64,000 bases of DNA from Nephrocerus scutellatus (Eukaryota; Arthropoda; Insecta; Diptera; Pipunculidae). A program made the position numbers and the translations under genes. Shown piece after piece: positions 56,701 to 64,000 of the stretch. The notes under the pieces were generated by a model, which was given only the letters and a program-made list of their open reading frames with translations, made no database searches and was not told where the DNA came from. Where the stretch lies: positions 135,624,277-135,688,276 of the forward strand of contig OX352761.1 of assembly GCA_947095585.1 (NCBI GenBank), in the 5' to 3' direction. Within the stretch, counting starts at the first letter, position 1. Each line of letters begins with the position of its first letter.

Positions 56701-59690
56701 CACCGGCACCGATTTCAATTCCAAATTGTAATCCTGTAGCACCACTTTCATTTCCATCGGGCTGTTGTTTTTTTGCATCATGTGTTGTTGGACTTGTATT
56801 GTTCTCTTGCTCAGTATCGACTACCACGCTGATAGGTTTTTCTCGAATTGAAATTTTCGGTTGAAAATTTTCCGTTTCCGTCGGAAATGAACTCTCCTTT
56901 GGCTGGCTAATCATTCCATTTTTTAAAATTTTCACCATATAATCGGAATTATGTGAGTGTCCCATCATCTTAACTGGTTCATTGACTGACTGCAAAGAAA
57001 AGGCAAAAACATAACAGTGAGTATGAGTAAACTTCTTTTTTGTATAGGTTAGTGCTTTTCTTTTTACCAAGTGTAAAAATTGGCATTACTAGGAGCTCTA
57101 TGGATTGGCGGAAACAATGGATTTCAAATTCTTTTAGCAAAATTTTCTCGTATGTGATTGGCGTTCCAAGGAGAATTTTTTTTGACCTGGACCACTGTCA
57201 TGATCCAGAAATCCTACTTATTTGCTTATTATTTTGACAATTGCTCATTCATTCATTCAATAATTGCCGTACTTGTCGCTATATAATTTAGATAAAAAGT
57301 TTTAAAAATTGTACTCAGGTTTCTATACATATCTTCTGTGAGTTATTAATTAAGAAAGTTGGTTATTTCGCTTATAAATACCACGCTTCATAATGAAATA
57401 CCAATCAATGGAAATTTGAAATTTCAGCTGAATTAAAGGAATATCCACACAGCCTTAATCGACCGTAATCATTAATGAGAAAAACTGTTGAAAGGCATAA
57501 AAGTTCCTCAAGGACACAGCTGACGATGAATTTAAATTTTATATTTTTGTCAGAGAAAAACGGAATTTTTCAGCGAAATTCAATTGAGTCAGCCAACACC
57601 CCCACAAACTTACGTAACAGAATCTTTTAATTGAACTAAATGTAATAAACGATGAAATTCTTGCCGAAGTTTTTTTTTTGATAGCATTTAAAGAGCCAAA
57701 CTGTATATTACATAACGAGCGCGGAAAGTGGACGATATCTTGAGAGTTAGAAGCTTGAAGCATGATGCGGTAGCCGAGAGCGGCAATCTAACGAGCACGA
57801 TAGGCACTTTTCAGCGAGTAATGTACGCTATTTTTCACACGACCAAAACAATTTCTCTACTAAACTGCTTAGGCGCAATGCAAAACTACTGTCGGAATTT
57901 GTGTTCACTGAGACTGCAGTAAATAACAAAAGTATTTTCTATGTTACCACACTAATGTGGATAATGCCTACCTCTGAGGGTAGGCTATAGCGTGGAAAAC
58001 AGTCACTTTCGTTTATGGTTGTTGGAAAAGTATTTTTTAAAAGTTAAGAGCTAAGAGTACTGTCGTTAGTGAAAGAATGGATTGGAATATAAGTGGCGGA
58101 TAGGAGATTAATAATAAAAATCAGAAAGAGTGTCGAAGACAAAACAGAGCCATGGGGAACACAGGTGTTTATGCGGTGAACATTGGAATTGAAACCAAAC
58201 AATACGACCTGGATTGAAAGGTTAGAAAGGTAGTTACTAGTCCAATCGAGTAGGGCCTTATCAATTCCATAGGCACTTATTTTCAACAAAAGAGCTTGAT
58301 GGCAGACTCTGTCAAATGTCCACTTTTCAGTGAGATAAGCCATCAGGTCACCTGTAGAACGTTGTCTACGAAAATCGTACTGATGGTCGCTAACGGTTTC
58401 ACGTGATTAATAAGCTACGATTCATTAACGTTTCCATGACCTTGGAAAGTGTGGATGTTAGCGCAATGGGTCAGTATGAGGAAAGAGATGACGGTATTAT
58501 TTGAGAATGCATCAGAATCAGAAGTGGCTGATTCCACGTCCTCAGTTCTGAAGCCCTCGAGAGTTTCAAATGGGGCCCGTATGGCTACGCCGTCTGAACT
58601 CTGGGTAGGGTTCTCGGAACGTTTGTCACCCATTTGCGAGAGGTGTGACACCGTGAAAAATACTCTTGGTGTTACTGGGATTCGAACCACGGCGCCCACG
58701 TTATTGAAAAATACTTGGTCTTATTTCTCAAAATAATTTGGCCTTATGTCACTTGGGCTTATGTCACGGCACCGGCCGTCGCGAGCTCAACAGTTTCTCT
58801 ATATACAGCGGATTTCTCAGCAGCAGGACCCGAGGTTGATGCGCTTTGAGATGCATAGGTCTCATAACTATTATTTTTAGATTCTATTATACCCACAAGT
58901 ATCCGGGAAAGGAGGTCGCTATGACAGAGCCCGGTATGCTATGGGAAGGCCAGTTGAAACCGAATGTAGCCAGGTATTCGGAGTCGGCAAACTATCAATT
59001 AAGTACCCTCTTAGCCATGCATCCATCGGCGTATGCTATTCCACCTTCGATTAGGAATACCTTCTACTGAGGGATAGGACTACTCCGTTGCCTCAAACCC
59101 TCCTCCTTTACCCGGGCAATATACCGTCCACTTTCCTTGCTCGTTATGTAATATACTATACTGATAAGCGTGCGGAAAGAAGAAAAAGGACATGTTTTCT
59201 AAAATAAAATAAAATCACTTAGACACACTAGACACACCGCTTATTGAATTTGCTTAGCTCGTAACATTCGAGTGTTTTAATTAACAACATTTTTTCGTCA
59301 ATTTTTTGGCAGCACATGTTTACTGTAATAGATGCCATTGCATTGAAGACATTTTTTCACCAAAGCAATGTGTATTGGAGATATGGTGTGACAAAAATAC
59401 ATACTATTAACGCTCTTTACTTACCAGAATTGGATCGTTACGGCTTCGCTCGTTTAAATTTTCGCTATTCATAGTTGGGAGTTTGGTTTTCTTGCGAATT
59501 ATATCAGTCAGACCTTCCTCTTCTACTTGCAGCCCTTCGTTGTAGACTTCTTGCTTCAGTATTTCCAACTCCTGCTGAAAGGTTTTGTTAAATTTTGTCG
59601 GCAACTCTGCTGGTTGCCATTCTGATGTTTTTGTCGCATATGTTTCACTAAAGGAGACATCTGGTAATGCGATATCGCCCATAAAACCAC
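47767..59690 (-). CDS. tok: Tolkin (tolloid-related), BMP1-type astacin metalloprotease; 5' exon missing
   Basis: Twelve coding exons seen: 59425-59690, 56376-56989, 55673-56029, 53514-53750, 52543-53098, 52256-52454, 50893-51157, 50581-50786, 49367-50010, 49101-49281, 48146/48147-48403 and 47767-48060. Phases agree (third-last exon ends at 48147-side GTAAGT), giving about 1,358 codons. The prodomain is long and acidic/Asn-rich with [11 protein letters not shown]. The furin-like site is RMAR|AV before [11 protein letters not shown]. The astacin domain has [18 protein letters not shown] and SIMHY. Then CUB1, CUB2, EGF1 ([15 protein letters not shown]), CUB3, EGF2 ([15 protein letters not shown]), CUB4, CUB5 and a Ser/Asp-rich tail ending NRYQNRF. 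Drosophila Tolkin activates TGF-beta ligands such as Dawdle and acts in axon guidance and larval viability. The first visible exon enters in phase 1 after TCATCATCAG and has no signal peptide, so an upstream exon must lie beyond 59.69 kb. Confidence 0.92.
48755..48880 (+). repeat. Dispersed repeat family B, partial copy
   Basis: CATAAACTTATTTCCAAGGG, then AACAATAAGGTGGGCTATAC, matching 3505-3600. In a tok intron. Confidence 0.5.
51613..51695 (+). repeat. Minisatellite based on AACTGA
   Basis: About seven imperfect copies of ACTGAACTGAA-type units in the tok intron between the CUB2 exon and the CUB1 exon. Confidence 0.7.
51760..52190 (+). mobile_element. DNA transposon remnant with helix-turn-helix fragment
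   Basis: After GGGTGTCCAAACAAGAGCG, a frame reads [20 protein letters not shown] and then [13 protein letters not shown], resembling the N-terminal HTH (DUF4817-like) of insect transposases. It then breaks, and 51968-52190 is repeat family B (CATTGCCAAGGGA, TTGTAGCTGATTTCAATTT). This joins family B to a DNA transposon. Confidence 0.55.
54701..55414 (+). mobile_element. Foldback MITE, Tc1/mariner type
   Basis: A 714-bp element whose two ends are inverted copies of about 200 bases: TACAGGGTGTATCCGTTAAG and onward on the left, and the complement of TACAAGGTGTCTCCGTTAAG on the right. Both arms carry a poly-G/C run, a TTTAAATGCGAAGA segment, CACACCCTGTAAC and GTAGCTAGAAGC (or its partner). TA flanks both sides (54699-54700, 55415-55416). 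It lies in the tok intron before the astacin exon. No transposase. Confidence 0.85.
57000..58020. other. tok intron stretch, nothing recognised
   Basis: Apart from the 3' splice region at 56990-57006, no repeat or gene is evident. Confidence 0.35.
58025..58445 (-). mobile_element. Jockey-like LINE reverse transcriptase fragment
   Basis: Minus strand: [59 protein letters not shown] and HSFTNDSTL. The catalytic FADD is mutated to FTND. In the tok intron between the first two visible exons. Confidence 0.7.
58609..58700 (-). mobile_element. tRNA-derived SINE, copy 6, internally deleted
   Basis: Minus strand: GTGGGCGCCGTGGTTCGAAT fuses the head directly to the B box, so the A-box region is gone. 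CCCAGTAACACCAAGAGTAT and TTTTTCACGGTGTCACACC follow, then unrelated sequence. Confidence 0.65.
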
Positions 59691-59754
59691 CTGATGATGA
59701 GAAAGAGAAACGAGGATAATATATTAAATGTCCATATTCAGGCCACTGCCACAT

Positions 59755-60405
59755 TCACATAGTATATTAAAACAAAAACAAAATTCAGCATATTAAATTA
59801 GCTCATTTAATTTTATAAAACAAAAAACACATTAAAAATAAGTGCACAAACATTACTCGAATTACGTTACGGATTTACTCGGTGTGCACTTTGGTGTTTA
59901 CAATAAACCTATCAACATACCAGTGCACAAAAAACTCACTGATATTTTTTTATCTGCTGTCAGCTATTGGTAGTGTAGATGCAACAAGGATGTGTGAAAC
60001 AATCAGCTTAACTACGAGTACATAACAATGTGCTTGGCGTCCAAAGACCCCGTATCGTATTTCCTACAAACAAATGCAAACTCATAAAAACGCAATATTT
60101 CCTGAATGGTGAACATTATTTATATTTTATGGGTTTTAAATAAAATATTTTAATTGAAATTTTATCATTTTGTTCGGTCTGCCGCAAAATAAATCCCAAA
60201 TCAATACGAGGTTGGCTATGAATTGTCTAGTGTGTACTCGTATAAATCAATACCGAATTGGGAATGCATTACACAAATGCGTTCGCGGCTCGATCATTGT
60301 ATTGTGCATGTAAATTGGTTAAAATTATTCTGTAACTTGTAGCAAACAAATCGAGTGTTTAAGTTTTCTGCTGCGATTTAAATGAAACCATTAGAATTAT
60401 TAAAT
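59755..60405. other. tok upstream region, nothing recognised
   Basis: AT-rich. The missing tok signal-peptide exon could lie here or beyond, but no short minus-strand frame with a hydrophobic start and phase-1 donor was convincing. Confidence 0.35.
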
Positions 60406-60407
60406 CT

Positions 60408-60960
60408 TACGACGACAAAATCATCAACCTCGGCACTAACTCAGTAACTCAAGTTATCATTGCTGGACAGCCGGTAGAGAGAGTAGAGAGAATCCAATAG
60501 TATTGTCACGACCGAAGGTGGAACCGTACAGGACATTATCAACCGAATCGGCAAAATCAATATCGGTGAATGATGTTCATGATATGGCGAAGCAATGCGG
60601 TCAGCTTAAACACCAAGCTGCGACTGTTCCGCTCAAATGTCGGATCTGTGCTGTTGTATGGGTGCAGCACTTGGAAGGTGACCGCTACTATCACAAAAAG
60701 ATTACAAACGTTCGTAAATAGGTGCCTACGGAACATCTTAAGGGTTTTCTGGCCTAACCGTATCTCTAACGAACATCTTTACCAGAGTACGGGTCAGGAA
60801 CCAACAGGCACAACCATCCAACGAACAGTTGAGTAGGAGTCACGGCAATTGGGGAAGAGTTGGAAAGAGCTGAAGCTCATTGCCAGGAACCGCACGCGAT
60901 GGCGCGTAGGCGTAGTAGAGGACCCACAAGGAGATATAGGACATAACTAAGTACGACGAC
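60408..60960 (+). mobile_element. CR1/RTE-like LINE, 5'-truncated copy 2
   Basis: Matches the 11.78-12.40 kb element almost base for base: LGTNSVTQVIIAGQPVERVE, SLNTKLRLFRSNVGSVLLYG, CSTWKVTATITKRLQTFVN and FWPNRISNEHLYQSTGQEP, ending at AGGAGATATAGGACATAA. Here the Trp after CST is intact, where the other copy has a stop. Internal deletions and frameshifts are present. Confidence 0.8.
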
Positions 60961-60964
60961 AATT

Positions 60965-61860
60965 GCAAACTTGCAAATGATAAAAATGATATAAAAAGCA
61001 GCAAAAACCTTTTAAGATTTTAATTTAATTTTCAACTCATAAGCCTGAATGTTGTCCTACTCACAGAAAACCGATAAAATGCTTATTCTATACATAACTG
61101 AATTTAGTAAGGTGTCTTCGATTGTTAAATAATGGACCAATAAAAATACAAATCACAAAAAAATTAAAAGGAAATAACACTAAATTGTTGCTCGAGTCTG
61201 CCAAATAGTCAAATTAATCTTTAAACTCGTTGTGTATTTCATCCACCAAAAGGACTCAAAATAATAAAAGGAATACACTTTAACTGTAATACTGATACTT
61301 AAAAGCATCGAAAACAAGCAACCAGAAATACATCTTTACCCCCAAATGCTGGGATTCTTGTGTGTTTTTGTCTATTTGCCACTATATAAGTATACGTGAG
61401 CTCGCAAGCCTTTTCTATATGTAAATAAGTTTGAAAATCTTTTGCAAACAAGGCTCATTCCTAGTTTACGACTATATGAATGTCGAACTAGCCAAAAAAG
61501 GGATTATTCAATAATGAGACGTTATTAATTAAAAAAAAAAACTTTTACGTACATACATACCATAGGACTATATCCTGATAATATGTGTGATAGAGAATAG
61601 AACTACTAGTTTTTGTATCTTTGCTAGTTTGGTACTTATAGCTTGGTAATATGGATGTGGGTTTAAGATGGATCTTTTGACTTATGTCGTTGCAATAATG
61701 TATATTTCAAATATATCTACTAGTTTCTCAACCAAATAGAGGAAAAGTAACAACCTACATAGTTAAGTCTTTTCGCAAAGATTAATAAGGATTTTTACTA
61801 TTACTTCAGTTTCCGAATTAGTTTTGGATAACATAAAGCATTAATTTGGGTGAAAAAATT
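60965..61860. other. Intergenic or far-upstream tok intron, nothing recognised
   Basis: AT-rich sequence without a recognised gene or repeat. The family A start TTCTCTATATTAACTTCGCG occurs at its right edge (61864). Confidence 0.35.
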
Positions 61861-61879
61861 TTCAATTCTCTATATTAAC

Positions 61880-63360
61880 TTCGCGTCGGCATGATTTTGT
61901 CTGTCTATCGGTGTCCGGCGCCCGCTGGTAATTTTCCTCCAGTACAGGAAAAGCGAAATCATCAGGCAAGTCCCTTCAAAGTAAGGTTGGCGCAAGGCCA
62001 ATAACCTCGCCCGTAAAAACACCATATTACGAAACCCCAAATCAGCCTCGGATACACTGACGACGACGACCGCCGATGATCGATGGCAGCAAGCAATAAT
62101 TTTGTCGTTGACAGGGTGTGCGCTTAAAAATATCCACAAAGCCACCTGGGTATCTCCTGATAAAGCCACTCACAACCAGATAGACCACGTGTTTATAGAA
62201 CACCACCACAACCCGAACCTGATGACGGTACGAACGTACCGAGGTGCCAACGTCGACTCGGACAACTATCGTGTTGATGTAGTGCTCCAAGCGCGGATTG
62301 CATCATCAAGAAGGACAGCATCCGCGAATCAGATTCGAGTCAAAACGGTTCCCTTCGTAACAAAGAGACAAGAAACAACTACGGTCAAGCGAAAGGACTC
62401 GCCCTAAATGCAGGGAGAGTAATTCCTGGGGCTGAGAGCCGGTCGTAGAAGAGAAATGGACACGCGTTAAAAATACTGTCATCAGTACTGCTGACTCCAT
62501 CTTAGGCAGTAGTCGTAGAGATCGGAACGACTGATTCGATGACGAATGTAAGCAGCAGCCTGGGAGAAGAATCTCGTCCGTAAACTACAACAGTACAGAG
62601 CAAGGACCGCACCAAGCGCGGAAGTTCTACCAAAGAGTCTGCTGTATGACGCACTATACACAACGTTGCACATACTGTAAAGACAAAGAGGGTAATCTGA
62701 TCGCCGATCTCAAAGGCATCTTAGATCGATGGGAAGAGCAATTTCATGAGTTGCTTAATGGCCAGCTAACTGAGGAATTTGAGGCTCCACCAATGACCGA
62801 AGACCACACTATGCTGCCGCCACCAAGCATAGATGAAGTAAGCAGAGCAATAAATCGGATCAAAAATAATAAGTCCCCGGGATATGATGGTATCTCAGCG
62901 GAGCTGTTTAAAACAGTAGGCCCCGCAATACACCAAGCAATTCATGAAGTAATAGTGAAAGTATGGAAAGAAGAAGCGATGCCAGAAGACTGGCGAAGAG
63001 ACATTCTGTGCCCCATACCTGCAGCAATTATCGTGGTATAACGTTGTGGAGTACCACGTAAAAAATTTTCTCCTCTATCCTTTAAGACACGATAGCCCCA
63101 TACGCTTAAGTCATCATTGCTCCATACCAGTGTGTCTTCATCCCAGGCAAGTCAACAACTGATCGGATTTACACCCTTAGGCAGGTGATGGAAAAATGTC
63201 TAGAGTTTCAAAACTCACTACACCATCTTTTTATAGACTTTAAAGCCACCTATGATAGCATAGCCAAAGTAGAAGTTTATAAAGCCATGAGAGAATTTGA
63301 CATCCCAAATAAACTGACAAGACTATGTAGGTTGACCATGACCAATGTTATTATTTTTTT
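61880..63360 (+). mobile_element. RTE-like LINE, endonuclease to reverse transcriptase (frameshifted)
   Basis: Plus-strand blocks in order: a 5' lead at 61.9-62.07 kb, NIHKATWVSPDKATHNQIDH, VRTYRGANVDSDNYRV, RKTASANQIRVKT-like RRTASANQIRVKT, then CKDKEGNLIADLKGILDRWE, INRIKNNKSPGYDGISAELF, VWKEEAMPEDWRRDIL, FQNSLHHLFIDFKATYDSIA and AMREFDIPNKLTRLCRLTM. DFKAAYDS is DFKATYDS here. It ends abruptly near 63.36 kb where a minus-strand jockey-like fragment begins. Same family as the pieces at 5.5-6.97 kb. Confidence 0.75.
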
Positions 63361-63374
63361 TTTTTATAATTCGG

Positions 63375-63978
63375 GCACACTTTAAGGGGTTCGCACCCTT
63401 ATAATGCTTGTGTACAGCGTGGGCGTTAAGGAAAAGGAGGAGAAAAGAGGAGATATCTATGAGCTTGTGTTTTGAATGTATGTGGATCATTGTGATGTGA
63501 GAAGACAGAGCTTGACAGAGTATTCCACATATGAGTTGCACGGCTGAAGAACGAATCCCTAAACTTAACTGTACGTCCTAAGATAGGCCTGAGGGTAAAC
63601 TTATTATCATTTAGAGCGCCACGAGTATTGCGGTTGAATTCAAGGAGAGAAGACATGCAGCTGTTTATTTCTCTTGAGCACCGCTAGTAGAAGAAGCGAT
63701 AAAACAGTGACAAGCAGGAAACATTTCTGCGGTGTTTAAGCGAATTTATTGAGTTTGCTATATTTTCGTCACCGATAAGTTTTATCGCGCGGTTTTGTAT
63801 TCTATCTAGCTGGTGCAAAGTAGTTTTAGGCGCACCAGGCCATTTATGGCAATTGTACTCAAGTTTACGGCGAATAAAAACCTTGTAAATACTTGCCAGA
63901 TCATAGGGATTGAAATATTTCTTGCACCGGGCTAGAAAACCTTTAAATTTTGCAGCATTTTTGGCGAAGGTAAATATG
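63375..63978 (-). mobile_element. Jockey-like LINE 3' part
   Basis: Minus strand: [49 protein letters not shown] and SFFSRATHMWNTLSSS. Very similar at the DNA level to 33.0-33.6 kb. A SINE head interrupts it at the window edge. Confidence 0.7.
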
Positions 63979-63980
63979 TG

Positions 63981-64000
63981 GGCGCCGTGGCTCAGTGGAT
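63981..64000 (+). mobile_element. tRNA-derived SINE, copy 7, cut by window end
   Basis: GGCGCCGTGGCTCAGTGGAT is the exact SINE head with A box; the rest lies outside. The flanking LINE reads AAGGTAAATATGTG here, where the uninterrupted sister at 33.56 kb reads ACGGTGAATATGTGGTCATT. Confidence 0.75.

Noticed and set aside
59691..59754. Using ATG 59754 as the tok start
   Set aside because: The resulting N-terminus is not a signal peptide and a strong acceptor lies inside it, so it is probably intron.

Overview
The window is nuclear DNA from a higher fly (Diptera, Schizophora). The host genes are intron-bearing and their proteins resemble Drosophila proteins closely: Abnormal spindle, Tolloid, Tolkin and the end of the Allatostatin A precursor. 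As I recall, these genes lie together at Drosophila cytological band 96A, so the window looks like a conserved block enlarged by transposons. A tephritid fruit fly is plausible, but I cannot prove the species.

Layout. (1) 1-10 kb, plus strand: an allatostatin-A neighbourhood. The terminal exon of AstA (51-166) is followed by two secreted-peptide genes that look like tandem relatives. One is a short gene with a single FGLGKR cassette (2948-3335). The other is a 500-residue repetitive precursor (8148-9771) with 17 GKR amidation/cleavage sites ending in FGL, FGM, IGM or VLM. The two share a promoter block, a signal-peptide exon and a phase-1 intron. This cluster is the most novel content of the window. 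(2) 10-12.4 kb: LINE remains. (3) 13.2-25.7 kb, minus strand: asp, six coding exons and 2,192 codons, with a 5.7 kb intron holding a decayed antisense LOA-like LINE. (4) 25.7-30.9 kb: intergenic, with a PIF/Harbinger-type MITE and a possible LTR remnant. (5) 30.9-44.25 kb, minus strand: tolloid, twelve coding exons and 1,103 codons. (6) 47.8-59.7 kb, minus strand: tolkin, twelve coding exons visible, with the signal-peptide exon not found. (7) 60-64 kb: LINE fragments of three families.

Recurring mobile DNA: a tRNA-derived SINE (7 recognisable copies, two with clear target-site duplications), jockey-like, RTE-like and LOA/R1-like non-LTR fragments, a Tc1-like fragment, a foldback Tc1/mariner-type MITE, and at least two unclassified dispersed repeat families.

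How the genes work: tolloid and tolkin are paralogous BMP1-type astacin proteases (prodomain, astacin, CUB-CUB-EGF-CUB-EGF-CUB-CUB) that process extracellular TGF-beta regulators. Asp is a spindle-pole protein. The AstA-like genes would feed the prohormone convertase and amidation pathway. I found no CRISPR array, rRNA or convincing genuine tRNA gene. All exon boundaries were read by eye from splice motifs, reading phase and family homology.
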